Position numbers and translations under genes: made by a program
Part shown: positions 34,502 to 43,444 of the stretch, piece after piece
How positions within the stretch are numbered: position 1 is the stretch's first letter
How the letters are laid out: each line of letters opens with the position of its first letter
DNA from: an uncultured Clostridia bacterium
GTDB taxonomy: Bacteria; Bacillota; Clostridia; Christensenellales; Pumilibacteraceae
DNA: 48,478 bases
Direction of reading: 5' to 3'
Assembly (NCBI GenBank): GCA_947589465.1
Contig: CANQAE010000005.1
Coordinates: forward strand, 1 to 48,478
Notes under the pieces: model-generated
Databases searched by the model: none
What the model was told of the DNA's origin: nothing
What the model saw: only the letters and a program-made list of their open reading frames with translations

Positions 34502-35161
34502 TTAAAGAGCGTTGAGCGCAAGAATGACGAGTTTACCTTCTTTTTTCGCGTTCTCGATAATTGCGCCTGTGATATTTTCACCTTCGCGGGCGATGACCTT
34601 GCCGTTACCTGCGGCTATCGTTCGCTGCAATTTTTTGCCGAGCAAAAAGTCATACGAGGGGGCGAACGCCGTTTTTGCGGGGAATACCACTTCTTTTTTA
34701 GTCGGCGGGGGATTTTGCTTTTCTTTTTTCTGCGTTTTCAGTTTCAGCGATTTGCCGCTGTCGTTAAAGACGAGCAAAGTTCCCGCCGAGATCAAATTCG
34801 CCGATCCGACTGTCGATTCGCCGATAAGGAAGGAGCAAACCTTGCTTCCGTCCATAATAACGTCTTTGATTTGACCGAGCGATTTGCCGTCCTGATTAAA
34901 AGCGAAACTGTTGATTGGATTTTTCAGTCCCTCAATCTCGCTTACGACGCCTTCCGCGTTTCTTACGACCGCGGCGTCGTTGTTTATACCGAGCAACTTA
35001 CCGATGGGCAAGAAACATTCTTCATCTTCGTCGTCGAACAATTTCAAGAAGTTTCCTTTTTGCATTTTGTCGTCGAAATAAATGTCGCAAATAGTGCCCA
35101 AAAATTTTGCTTCGCAGAGCGAAAGCAAAGGTTTACCCAATAAGTCGCTTACTTTATACAT
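34502..35161 (-). CDS. PRC-barrel domain protein
   Basis: 219 residues. Two PRC-barrel-like segments: residues 1-75 (KVSDLLGKPLLSLCEAKFLGTI, FLPIGKLLGINNDAAVV) and 85-135 (DGKSLGQIKDVIMDGSKV). A Lys/Pro-rich linker (about 141-156) leads to a C-terminal segment with LGKKLQRTIAAGNGKVIAREGENITG, a repeat of the barrel strand pattern. Such proteins bind RNA or membrane partners, for example in 16S processing (RimM-like) or sporulation (YlmC/YmxH). The exact role is unknown. GGGAG precedes the ATG. It is convergent with ku, with 15 bases between stops. Confidence 0.82.
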   Translation of the reverse strand: MYKVSDLLGKPLLSLCEAKFLGTICDIYFDDKMQKGNFLKLFDDEDEECFLPIGKLLGINNDAAVVRNAEGVVSEIEGLKNPINSFAFNQDGKSLGQIKDVIMDGSKVCSFLIGESTVGSANLISAGTLLVFNDSGKSLKLKTQKKEKQNPPPTKKEVVFPAKTAFAPSYDFLLGKKLQRTIAAGNGKVIAREGENITGAIIENAKKEGKLVILALNAL

Positions 35162-35231
35162 AAAAATCTCCCGAAAAAAGATTACAATCTATTTTACCGT
35201 AAAAACCGACCGAATATTACTATAATTTAAT

Positions 35232-35260
35232 TTGACTTTTTGCCGATTATTGGGTAAAAT
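35232..35260 (+). promoter_or_regulatory. Sigma-A promoter of the DUF1858-pth-mfd operon
   Basis: TTGACT (35232-35237), 17-base spacer, TAAAAT (35255-35260), and a GGAGG in the short leader. Confidence 0.8.
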
Positions 35261-35285
35261 ATAACTATATTGGAGGTTAGTTATC

Positions 35286-35480
35286 ATGATAAACAAGAAT
35301 ATGACTATTTACGAAGTTTTGCAACTTAAACCGGGCTGCGAAAATATATTTTTCGAATTCGGTATGCATTGCCTCGGTTGTCCCGTTTCGCGCGGAGAAT
35401 CGATCGAAGCGGCGGCTTCCGCTCACGGTATCGACGCGGACGCTCTCATCAAGGCGCTCAACGAATACGAGGTCAAATAA
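35286..35480 (+). CDS. DUF1858 small protein
   Basis: 64 residues. DUF1858 is the small helical domain found alone or at the N-terminus of ScdA/YtfE-type iron-cluster repair proteins and hybrid-cluster partners. The signature MTIYEVLQLKPGCENIFFEFGMHCLGCPVSRGES is complete, including the conserved CxxC (Cys29 and Cys32). It probably handles iron, sulfur or nitrosative stress, but single-domain members are uncharacterised. TTGGAGG precedes the ATG. The stop directly abuts the TTG start of pth. Confidence 0.9.
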   Translation: MINKNMTIYEVLQLKPGCENIFFEFGMHCLGCPVSRGESIEAAASAHGIDADALIKALNEYEVK

Positions 35481-36011
35481 TTGAAAATAGTAGTTGGTCT
35501 CGGCAACTGCGAACCAAAATATGCCCATACTCATCACAATATGGGCTTTTTGGTCGTAGAATGTCTTGCGTCCAAACTCGACGTCAAGTTCAAAACGCGC
35601 GAGTGCGACAGCCTCATTGCCAAAACGTATATCGGCGGAGAACCGATCGTGCTTGCCGAGCCGCAGACCTATATGAATTTGTCGGGAGTTGCCGTCAAAC
35701 AACTTTTGGCAAAATACAAGTGCGCGAGCAAGGATCTCATAGTTACATACGACGATATCGACCTGCCGCGCTATTCGGTGCGTGTGCGTCAAAAGGGAAG
35801 CGCGGGCACGCATAACGGAATGAGAAGCATTATCGAAAGCATTGCGACCGAAGATTTTCCTCGCGTCAGGGTGGGGATAGGCAGACCGCCGTCGGGCGTT
35901 CCGCTCGTAGACTTCGTTCTGGCTGAAGTGCCGAGCGCAGATCGCGCCAAGATGAACGATACGATAGTCGCGGCTTCGGAAGAAATTTATAAACTTATAT
36001 GTTTGCCGTAA
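35481..36011 (+). CDS. pth: Peptidyl-tRNA hydrolase
   Basis: 176 residues. It cleaves peptidyl-tRNA released during abortive translation. It starts with TTG, directly after the previous TAA; GAGG sits 8 bases before it, and no in-frame ATG would keep the N-terminal KIVVGLGN. Active-site residues: the Asn in GLGN, the catalytic His in HTHHNMGF, Asn in PQTYMNLSG, Asp in TYDDIDLP and Asn in SAGTHNGMRS. The usual GLGNPG reads GLGNCE here. Its end overlaps mfd by 13 bases. Confidence 0.95.
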   Translation: MKIVVGLGNCEPKYAHTHHNMGFLVVECLASKLDVKFKTRECDSLIAKTYIGGEPIVLAEPQTYMNLSGVAVKQLLAKYKCASKDLIVTYDDIDLPRYSVRVRQKGSAGTHNGMRSIIESIATEDFPRVRVGIGRPPSGVPLVDFVLAEVPSADRAKMNDTIVAASEEIYKLICLP

Positions 36012-39000
36012 ACGAATATGTAAAGGGCGGCAAGGTCGCCGAAATAATAAAGGATCTTACGGACGGAAAGGATGTTTCCGTCCTTTCGGCGCATTTCGGA
36101 CAAAAAACAGCCATTGCCTCGCTCATTCCGCGCTTTGTGTACGTCTGCGCCGATTATGTCACCGCGAAAAACACTTTCGAGCAAATTTCCAAGATGCGCA
36201 AAGCCGTATACTTGCCTGCGCTCGACGACGTACTCACTTATGCCCGCATAAAAACGGGCGACGGATATTTGCAACGCATAAAGGCGTTATATGAAATAAG
36301 CCGAGGCGCAGAAGTCGTCATAACTTACGTGGAAGCGATGATGCAACTGTTCCCCGACGCGGATATGTTCAAAAGCCTTGCTTTTTGCGTTAAGGTGGGG
36401 GATGAGTTGGATTTCGGCTCCCTTCCGTCGCGACTTACGAGAGCGGGCTACAAGCGCGTTTCGCATATAGACGGACCCGGTCAATTTGCCGTGCGCGGCG
36501 ATATTCTCGACATTTCGCCCGTAATATACGAGGGCGGCGTGCGAATAGAATTTTTCGGCGACGAAGTGGACGGCATAAAACTTTTCGACTATTACACGCA
36601 GTTGTCAGTCGGCTCTCTTGATGAAGCCGAGATATGCCCGAATACGTTTATTACGGCGACAGACGACGTCGATCTCGGTCTTATTAAAGGCGACGCGAGT
36701 TCGATTATCGGCGACATAAGGCTCAAACTCGAAGCGGGCGGCAACGACACGTCGCTTTCGTTTATAGCACCCATATTGCCACATTCGACCTTTTGGGAGT
36801 TTGTTCGACAGCCGTATATCGTTTTCGACGACGCAAAGCAAATTACCGACGCCATGGCTATGGTCGCGCGCGAGTACGAATCGCGTCTAAAAAATCTCGT
36901 GTTGCACGGCGCACCTTATGTCGAAGGGCAACTCGCCCAACAGGTGAAGTATAACGGCACAAAACTCGCATTTCAAAACATAAGCAATGCAAACAAACTT
37001 TTTTCGCCTCAATCGGTAATATCGCTCGATACATATGCGCCCATGTCGTATCGCAGAAATTACGATATGCTTGCGGGCGACATTAAGAATTGGATAAGTT
37101 CGGGCTATAACGTCATACTCTGTTGCGGCGACGAAAAGATGAAAGAAGGAATACACGATATTCTTTTCGAGAAGGGCGCGCTGCATACGGGATTGACCCT
37201 CCTTGCCGAAAAACTCGATACAGGTTTCGTTTTTCACGATATCAAACTCGTGGTCATAGGCACATATGAACTTATTTCCAAAAAAACGACGGTAAAAAAA
37301 CTCAGCCGCGGCAAAAAAGACGTGTTCGTTTTGCCTCAGCCCGGCGATTATGTCGTGCATAACGTTCACGGCATAGGACTTTTGGAAAATATATGCAAAA
37401 TGACGATGGGGGGCAGTACGCGCGATTATGTAGTCATCACTTATCGCGACGGCGACAAACTTTACGTTCCCGTCGAAAACATGGACTGTTTAAGCAGATA
37501 CGTTGCGGGCGGTGAAGCGCCTAAACTGAGCAAGATCGGCGGCGCGGACTTTGCCAAGGTCAAGGAAAGAGTCAAAGCCTCTGTAAAAGAAATGGCTTTT
37601 TCGCTTCTCAATCTTTACGCGGCGCGAGCGGAAGCCAAGGGATACAAGTATTCGCAGGATAATTCCATGCTTCGCGAGTTCGAAGCCGCTTTTCCGTATG
37701 TACCCACCGAGGACCAACAAAAAGCCGTCGAAGACTGCCTATCCGATCTCACAAGCGGAAAGATAATGGATAGACTATTGTGCGGCGACGTAGGTTACGG
37801 AAAGACCGAAGTGGCGCTTCGCGTGGCGTACAAGGTCATATCCGAAGGGAAACAGGTGGCGTTTATTTCACCCACTACCATACTTGCCAAGCAACACTAT
37901 AACACGGCGTCCGAGCGAATGGAGCCTTTCGGCGTGAACATATGTTCTATGACGAGGCTCGACGACAACAAGCAGATAAAGAGCAACATACTAGATCTAA
38001 TAAGCGGCAAAATAGATCTCGCGATAGGAACTCGCCGACTTTTGAGCGCAGACGTAAAGTTTAAAGACCTAGGACTACTCATTCTCGACGAGGAACAGCG
38101 TTTCGGAGTCGCCGACAAAGAAAAACTCAAACTTATGAAAAACAACGTAAACGTGCTTACGCTATCCGCAACGCCGATACCGCGTACTCTCCATATGTCC
38201 ATGACGGGCATTAGGGATATGAGTATTCTCGGCGCTCCGCCCGCAGATCGCATACCCGTCCAAACGTACGTGGCGGAATATTCGGACAGCCTTGTTTACG
38301 ACGCGGTCATGCGCGAACTCGGCAGAGGCGGACAGGTGTTCATCGTGTACAACAGGGTGGAGAGCATAGACTCGTTCGCGGGCAAGATGAAGAATTTGCT
38401 CGGCGACGTGAGCATAGCCGTAGGGCACGGGCAAATGCGTGAAGATATTCTCGAAAAGACGATCGACGATTTCGTCGCGGGTAAGACAGACGTGCTCATC
38501 GCCAGCACCATTATAGAGAACGGAATAGATATGCCGCGCGCAAACACCATGATAGTCATTGATGCGGACAGGTTGGGGCTCGCGCAACTTTACCAACTGC
38601 GCGGCAGAATAGGCAGAAGCAACAGGCTTGCCTACGTGTTTTTTACGTACGGCGACAAAATTTTGAGTGAAACCGCCTACAAGCGTTTGGAAGCCATAAC
38701 TCAGTTTACAGAGTTCGGGTCGGGGTTCAAGATCGCCATGCGCGACCTTGAAATAAGGGGCGCGGGCAATATTCTCGGCAAGGCTCAGCACGGTCATCTC
38801 GAAAAGGTCGGCTATGATATGTATTGCAAGATCCTCAAAGAAGCGGTAGATGAATTGAAGGGAAAGAAGGCGGAGAGCGAGCGAGAAGTAAAAGTCACGA
38901 TAGACTTCGAAGCGTATTTGCCGCAAAGTTACATCACCGAGGAAAGCAGACGTATGGATTTTTATTCGCGCATATCCGGCTTGTCGTCCATGAACGATGC

Positions 39001-39313
39001 GTCAGTTCTTTATGCCGAACTCAAAGACATTTACGGCTCAGTTCCCAAACCCGTTGACAATTTGATAGCGACCGCGCTCGTCAAAAATCTCGGTGCGCGT
39101 GTGGGCGCGAATAAAGTGCTGTTCAAGAAAAACGACGCAGGCGTTTATTTCGAGAAAATAAAGGACATAAATAATTATATTTCGAGTCGCGCTCGCGGCG
39201 CCGATTGCATTTTGCAGTTGACTCCGCCCGCGATATGTTTCAAAGGGCAGGGCGCGCAGAAAAAACTGATAAATTTTTTGATTAATTGCGTTGGTGAGCC
39301 TCTAAACTCTTGA
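35999..39313 (+). CDS. mfd: Transcription-repair coupling factor
   Basis: 1104 residues. Mfd displaces stalled RNA polymerase and recruits UvrA for nucleotide excision repair. The N-terminal UvrB-like region includes VRGDILDISPV and RIEFFGDEVDGI. The CarD-like RNA-polymerase-interaction domain is GDYVVHNVHGIGLLENI and YVPVENMDCLSRY. The RecG-type motor follows, with Walker A CGDVGYGKTEVALR, the helicase box LILDEEQRFGV, LSATPIPRTL and motif VI QLRGRIGRS. The C-terminal TRCF domain closes the protein. The start overlaps pth; the pth-mfd order is common in Firmicutes. Confidence 0.96.
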   Translation: MFAVNEYVKGGKVAEIIKDLTDGKDVSVLSAHFGQKTAIASLIPRFVYVCADYVTAKNTFEQISKMRKAVYLPALDDVLTYARIKTGDGYLQRIKALYEISRGAEVVITYVEAMMQLFPDADMFKSLAFCVKVGDELDFGSLPSRLTRAGYKRVSHIDGPGQFAVRGDILDISPVIYEGGVRIEFFGDEVDGIKLFDYYTQLSVGSLDEAEICPNTFITATDDVDLGLIKGDASSIIGDIRLKLEAGGNDTSLSFIAPILPHSTFWEFVRQPYIVFDDAKQITDAMAMVAREYESRLKNLVLHGAPYVEGQLAQQVKYNGTKLAFQNISNANKLFSPQSVISLDTYAPMSYRRNYDMLAGDIKNWISSGYNVILCCGDEKMKEGIHDILFEKGALHTGLTLLAEKLDTGFVFHDIKLVVIGTYELISKKTTVKKLSRGKKDVFVLPQPGDYVVHNVHGIGLLENICKMTMGGSTRDYVVITYRDGDKLYVPVENMDCLSRYVAGGEAPKLSKIGGADFAKVKERVKASVKEMAFSLLNLYAARAEAKGYKYSQDNSMLREFEAAFPYVPTEDQQKAVEDCLSDLTSGKIMDRLLCGDVGYGKTEVALRVAYKVISEGKQVAFISPTTILAKQHYNTASERMEPFGVNICSMTRLDDNKQIKSNILDLISGKIDLAIGTRRLLSADVKFKDLGLLILDEEQRFGVADKEKLKLMKNNVNVLTLSATPIPRTLHMSMTGIRDMSILGAPPADRIPVQTYVAEYSDSLVYDAVMRELGRGGQVFIVYNRVESIDSFAGKMKNLLGDVSIAVGHGQMREDILEKTIDDFVAGKTDVLIASTIIENGIDMPRANTMIVIDADRLGLAQLYQLRGRIGRSNRLAYVFFTYGDKILSETAYKRLEAITQFTEFGSGFKIAMRDLEIRGAGNILGKAQHGHLEKVGYDMYCKILKEAVDELKGKKAESEREVKVTIDFEAYLPQSYITEESRRMDFYSRISGLSSMNDASVLYAELKDIYGSVPKPVDNLIATALVKNLGARVGANKVLFKKNDAGVYFEKIKDINNYISSRARGADCILQLTPPAICFKGQGAQKKLINFLINCVGEPLNS

Positions 39314-39338
39314 TTTTTACGAAAGATTGTGCTAAAAT
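39310..39338 (+). promoter_or_regulatory. Sigma-A promoter of the parvulin-like lipoprotein gene
   Basis: TTGATT (39310-39315, overlapping the mfd stop), 17-base spacer, TAAAAT (39333-39338). The leader carries the small dyad CCTATA-AG-TATAGG (39347-39360). Confidence 0.65.
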
Positions 39339-39394
39339 ATTCATTACCTATAAGTATAGGGGAACGAAACGTTAAATTTCATTGCGAGGAAAAT

Positions 39395-41173
39395 ATGAAG
39401 AAAATAGGATGTTCCATACTTTGCTTGATGCTTTCGTTAGTCGTTTTGTGCGCGTGTACAAGCACGTACGAAACTACGTACTTCAAGCATAATTATCAAC
39501 GAGATTACAGTCAGGTTATCGTGACCATAGATCCAATTCCGCTTGACAGGACGGCGAAAGACGATGCGAACGGTTACAAATCCGATCCTGTCTATATTTA
39601 CAAGTCGCAACTCGTAAGATACGTCAACGATTACGCAAGCACTTATATCAATAGTTATAATTGGGATTACAACGAAGTTGTGGATTACTTTTTGGAACAA
39701 CTCATTATGAGCGAACTTGTCATAATTGAAGCGGACTTCGGGTTCGAACGCCACGATCTGTTCTGGACAAAAGACGATATACGCACCGTTCAGGAAGCGG
39801 TCTACGGCTATCTCGATGATAGCCTCGACGAGATCTATGATAATATCCTCAAACAGAGAGGCGAAGACGTAGATAAGGTCGATGACGACGAAGCGGAAAG
39901 CACCGAAACGACTTATCCCGTCAAGCCCGAAGAAGAACACGAGGAAGAACGTGTGTTCGAAACTTACGGCGAAGGTAAGTTGCATGACGATTGGTATTTG
40001 TCGGGTGAGTGGTACACCGAGCGCGAGGAGAACTTCAATTCTTTGCCGGGCGAGTACGGCGACGAGGATATGAAGTCGCTAGCCGCAGAGGGCGTAAAAA
40101 GACTTGTTTCCGATCTTGCCGATTCCGCAGATACGCTTTTGAACGCTACCGACAAGGACAAGGAGCAGTTCGCGAAGGAAGCCGAGGAACTCAGAAAAGA
40201 TATCGAAGGCAAAGGCGCGGCATATGCATACAGAAGACTCGGCAAGACGCTCATGGTCAAGAAACTTGTCGGCGACAACTATATTCGCAGTCAAAAGATG
40301 ACTATATTACAAAAGTATATAGAGGACAAGGTCGTAATAACCGACGAGGAGATCGTAAACAAATACAACAAGATGCTCGAAGATCAGATTTCCAATTACG
40401 CCGATGAGGATGCTTTCGATACCGCGGCGAACGGAACAGATCTTGTGCTTTACAGACCGAGCGACAACTATATTTACGTTAAGCATATCCTTATTCCGTT
40501 CTCCACGGAGCAAACCGATTATCTTACAGAATACAAAAAGCATAGCACGAAAGCCGCTTACGAAGCCGAACGCGCGAAACTCGTCAACAATATAGTCGCA
40601 TACAAGCATATCGACGGCGAGGACGACAAGGATCATCCGCTCACCGTTTCGCAGATTTGGAGCAAAGTAAGGGCGGTGATGTCGCGTGCGAGCGCAGATC
40701 CGTATGAGGCGGAGAGAGCGTTCAACGACCTTATTTACGATTATAACACCGATCCGGGTTCGTTCGATAACGAATACGGTTATGCCGTACAGTACAAACT
40801 CGGCGACGGCGATACCGAAAAGTATATGGTCGAATTTGCGGCGGCGGCAAGAGCGTTCCGCGACGAAAAGAACAAGGCGGGTCAAAATTACAAGGTCGGT
40901 CAACTTTACGACAAGTACGTTGTCACCGACTACGGCGTTCACATTATGTACTATGCCGCCGACTACTACAAGAATTTCAAACTCGGCTTGAACGATTATG
41001 CGACGCCCGGCAGATATACTTCGGTCAAGGAGAAGATAAAGGACGATTTGTACCAAAAGGCTATCGAATCGGAGTTTACTGTTTGGCAGGAAAGCACGGT
41101 AAAAGATTATCGCAACAACACCGACTATGTGAAACTCAACGATTCCGCTCTCGACGATATGTATCAAAAATAA
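39395..41173 (+). CDS. Parvulin-like (PrsA/SurA-type) lipoprotein
   Basis: 592 residues from the ATG at 39395, preceded by GAGG; a longer frame upstream lacks a signal peptide at its start. The signal peptide ends in the lipobox LCAC, so the protein is anchored outside the membrane. The N-terminal half is helical and very acidic in the middle (DDDEAESTE, KPEEEHEEERVFE). A rotamase-like domain runs from about residue 360: YIYVKHILIPF, then GSFDNEYGYAVQYKLGDG and KVGQLYDKYVVTDYGVHIMYY. This resembles PrsA foldases that help secreted proteins fold. The parvulin domain is split by a long insertion (EYKKHSTKAAYEAER), so isomerase activity is uncertain. Confidence 0.8.
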   Translation: MKKIGCSILCLMLSLVVLCACTSTYETTYFKHNYQRDYSQVIVTIDPIPLDRTAKDDANGYKSDPVYIYKSQLVRYVNDYASTYINSYNWDYNEVVDYFLEQLIMSELVIIEADFGFERHDLFWTKDDIRTVQEAVYGYLDDSLDEIYDNILKQRGEDVDKVDDDEAESTETTYPVKPEEEHEEERVFETYGEGKLHDDWYLSGEWYTEREENFNSLPGEYGDEDMKSLAAEGVKRLVSDLADSADTLLNATDKDKEQFAKEAEELRKDIEGKGAAYAYRRLGKTLMVKKLVGDNYIRSQKMTILQKYIEDKVVITDEEIVNKYNKMLEDQISNYADEDAFDTAANGTDLVLYRPSDNYIYVKHILIPFSTEQTDYLTEYKKHSTKAAYEAERAKLVNNIVAYKHIDGEDDKDHPLTVSQIWSKVRAVMSRASADPYEAERAFNDLIYDYNTDPGSFDNEYGYAVQYKLGDGDTEKYMVEFAAAARAFRDEKNKAGQNYKVGQLYDKYVVTDYGVHIMYYAADYYKNFKLGLNDYATPGRYTSVKEKIKDDLYQKAIESEFTVWQESTVKDYRNNTDYVKLNDSALDDMYQK

Positions 41174-41184
41174 AAATCGCAATT

Positions 41185-41214
41185 CTCCCGACTGTCAAAG
41201 TCGGGAGTTTTTTT
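41185..41214 (+). terminator. Terminator of the parvulin-like gene
   Basis: CTCCCGACT (41185-41193) and AGTCGGGAG (41199-41207) form a perfect 9-bp stem with a 5-base loop, followed by TTTTTTT. Confidence 0.92.
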
Positions 41215-41271
41215 ATGCAAAATAGCGCATTTTGCGACAAACATATCCTTATTTCGTAAAGCATTATGCTA

Positions 41272-41277
41272 TATAAT
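41272..41277 (+). promoter_or_regulatory. -10 element, leaderless arrangement
   Basis: Perfect TATAAT 6 bases before the ATG at 41284. The -35 region is not recognisable. The sequence TTCGGCT between them contains no Shine-Dalgarno. Confidence 0.5.
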
Positions 41278-41283
41278 TCGGCT

Positions 41284-42528
41284 ATGATAAGTTTGTGCCG
41301 AAAGAGATATTCCGAATTGCGCGGCAGTTACGAGTGCGATTGCGGAAGAACTCATAAGTTTCATACCGCCGCTTTGCTCGAACACGGAGCGTTCAAAAGG
41401 CTGGCGGCATTTTTGAGCGATTTTACGCCGCCGCTCAGTCGTATAGTGCTATTTTACGACGACGAGTCGCTTATGAATACCGTTTTCAATTACATAAAAA
41501 AGGACTTCCGCGTAATGTGCGTTCGCACCGAAACGGACAAGAAAAAACTCGAACTTACGGCTTTGCCCGAAGACGCGAAACTCGTTTTGGCGGTAGGGTC
41601 GGCGGATGCTGTCAATGCGGCAAAGTACAGAGCGTGTATCGACGATCTGCCTGTCGTAATAGCCGCCTTGCCCGACTTTTCTGCGTTCGGTCCGAGGTGT
41701 CTGGTGCGCGAAAACGGATTGCCGTCCACTTACGTCGTAAATAGACCGGTGGGTTACATTTTCGACCTCGACGTCGAACTGAGCGGGAATGACAAGGCAG
41801 CCGTTTTCGGGACGGTTGCGGCTCGGCTGAACACTTCTCTCGACTATTACGCGGCGGCGCTATTGGAAGGCGGCGAGTTCTGTCCGTACCTATGCGGCGA
41901 GATAGGCGATATCGCGGCGAAAACGGTGTTCGAAGTCGAAAAAGACGGCTTGTCGTCAGTTGCATTAAAGGAAATTTTGCTCGAAGCGGCGCTCAAACTT
42001 TCGTTGATTGCAGGCATGGGCGACTTTGACAGGGGGAGCGAGGTGCAGTGCGCCTTTACATTTGCCGCGCTCGAAGATTGCAAATACTCCCAAGGCGAAC
42101 TTCAATTTTTGTTTTCGTCATTGCTTGCTAGGCTTTTTCGGGCGCATACCGTCAGGCGCAAGAGTTTTGTCGCTCCGCCCGACAACAATTTGCGTCTAAC
42201 ACAAATAGCGAAACTATTCGGCGTGACCGAGATGCAGGCATTAAGGTCGGTAAGACGACAACTGAGCGGCAAAGAAGCGGCGCTCATAGAATACAGACTG
42301 AAAGAATATTCGACCGAACTTCTCGAAAAGATAAACAAAAACATAAATCTTTTTCGCATCGCGTTCAGGACGTTTAAGCGTATGTACGACGACGACGGCT
42401 ATTCGCTGTACGATTTGGCGGGCGCCGATCTGTCGCTGAGCATTGCGCTCGCTCCCGACGTCGTCAGAGGACGCGGATTGCTTACGGCGCTGAAAAGATT
42501 GGGCGATTTGGACAAGTACATTATTTGA
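41284..42528 (+). CDS. Divergent glycerol-1-phosphate dehydrogenase-like (AraM/EgsA) protein, probably lacking metal ligands
   Basis: 414 residues from the ATG at 41284; the ATG at 41266 lies before the -10 element. The N-terminal YECDCGRTHKF resembles the CxCGKxH start of bacterial glycerol-1-phosphate dehydrogenases. LVLAVGSADAVNAAKYRA stands where the NAD loop VGSGTIND is expected, then LPVVIAALPDFSAFG and IFDLDVEL. The metal-site Asp (GFGD-LGK in AraM) corresponds to VFGTVAARL, and the metal His of GGEHHISH corresponds to RGSEVQCAF. Both ligands seem lost, so it is probably not an active dehydrogenase. The C-terminal 120 residues are helical. The alignment is by eye. Confidence 0.65.
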   Translation: MISLCRKRYSELRGSYECDCGRTHKFHTAALLEHGAFKRLAAFLSDFTPPLSRIVLFYDDESLMNTVFNYIKKDFRVMCVRTETDKKKLELTALPEDAKLVLAVGSADAVNAAKYRACIDDLPVVIAALPDFSAFGPRCLVRENGLPSTYVVNRPVGYIFDLDVELSGNDKAAVFGTVAARLNTSLDYYAAALLEGGEFCPYLCGEIGDIAAKTVFEVEKDGLSSVALKEILLEAALKLSLIAGMGDFDRGSEVQCAFTFAALEDCKYSQGELQFLFSSLLARLFRAHTVRRKSFVAPPDNNLRLTQIAKLFGVTEMQALRSVRRQLSGKEAALIEYRLKEYSTELLEKINKNINLFRIAFRTFKRMYDDDGYSLYDLAGADLSLSIALAPDVVRGRGLLTALKRLGDLDKYII

Positions 42529-42553
42529 CTAATGAACGCCGATGTGTTATGCT
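42525..42553 (+). promoter_or_regulatory. Sigma-A promoter of rsmA, leaderless arrangement
   Basis: TTGACT (42525-42530, overlapping the previous stop codon), 17-base spacer, TATGCT (42548-42553); the ATG of rsmA is 6 bases further. Confidence 0.75.
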
Positions 42554-42559
42554 TAATGT

Positions 42560-43384
42560 ATGAATATCTTGAATGTTCTGAAACAAAAGAATTTCGTAAC
42601 AAAAAAGCAGTTTGGTCAAAATTTCATTACCGACCTAAATTTACTGAACGCAATAGCCGACGACGCCGAAATTTCGGTTGATGACACGGTTATCGAGATA
42701 GGCACCGGCGCGGGCACGCTTACGAGGATACTTTCGGAGCGCGCTTCGATGGTTTACACTTTCGAAATAGACGAGCGTCTTGCTCCCGTACTCGAAGAAA
42801 CGCTGGCGGACAAAAATAACGTAAAAATCAAATTCGCCGATATTTTGAAGGTCGATCCCGAAGAATTGAAAGATTTGACGAAAAAGCCGTTTAAGGTAGT
42901 CGCAAATCTGCCGTACTATATCACGACCCCCGTGCTTTTTTACTTTCTCGAAAACGATTTTCCGCTGCTGTCGCTTACCGTCATGGTGCAACGAGAAGTC
43001 GCTTTGCGCATGACGGCGAAGAACAACACCGCCGATTACGGGGTGCTTTCGCTCGCCGTACAGAGCCGCGGCGACGTTAAAATCACTCGACAGGTCGGCA
43101 AAAATATGTTTTTCCCGCCGCCGAACGTGGACAGCGCAGTGGTGCGAATAGTCATGGGCGAGGGCATAGGCGAGCGCAAAATGTTCGACAGGCTCGTAAA
43201 ATGCGCGTTTGCCTGTCGCCGAAAAACGCTTGTAAACAATCTTATACGGTCGTTTGGTTTGGAGCGTGGCGAGGCGGAAAAAATTATGATCGATGCGGGA
43301 CTCGATCCGAATGTGCGTGGCGAAGCGCTCGACAAGGAACAATTTTTGAACTTATCGAAAATTTTAGACGAAAAAAAGGTTTAA
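42560..43384 (+). CDS. rsmA: 16S rRNA (adenine-1518/1519) dimethyltransferase
   Basis: 274 residues. It dimethylates two adjacent adenines near the 3' end of 16S rRNA during 30S maturation, using S-adenosylmethionine. The N-terminal KKQFGQNFITD is the family hallmark; motif I is VIEIGTGAGTLT, and the catalytic motif IV is ANLPYYITTP. MVQREVALRM and FFPPPNVDSAVV follow. The small C-terminal domain is complete. The start is fixed by the promoter and by the usual distance to GQNF. It has no Shine-Dalgarno sequence. A gene with no leader of this kind is unusual for a ribosome-assembly factor in Firmicutes. Confidence 0.96.
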   Translation: MNILNVLKQKNFVTKKQFGQNFITDLNLLNAIADDAEISVDDTVIEIGTGAGTLTRILSERASMVYTFEIDERLAPVLEETLADKNNVKIKFADILKVDPEELKDLTKKPFKVVANLPYYITTPVLFYFLENDFPLLSLTVMVQREVALRMTAKNNTADYGVLSLAVQSRGDVKITRQVGKNMFFPPPNVDSAVVRIVMGEGIGERKMFDRLVKCAFACRRKTLVNNLIRSFGLERGEAEKIMIDAGLDPNVRGEALDKEQFLNLSKILDEKKV

Positions 43385-43389
43385 TCTTA

Positions 43390-43418
43390 TTGCAATTTAC
43401 AAATATTGGGAGTATAAT
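43390..43418 (+). promoter_or_regulatory. Sigma-A promoter of pckA
   Basis: TTGCAA (43390-43395), 17-base spacer, TATAAT (43413-43418), leader of about 20 bases containing AGGAGG. Confidence 0.75.
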
Positions 43419-43444
43419 GATTTTGTCTTTAACAGGAGGTTATT

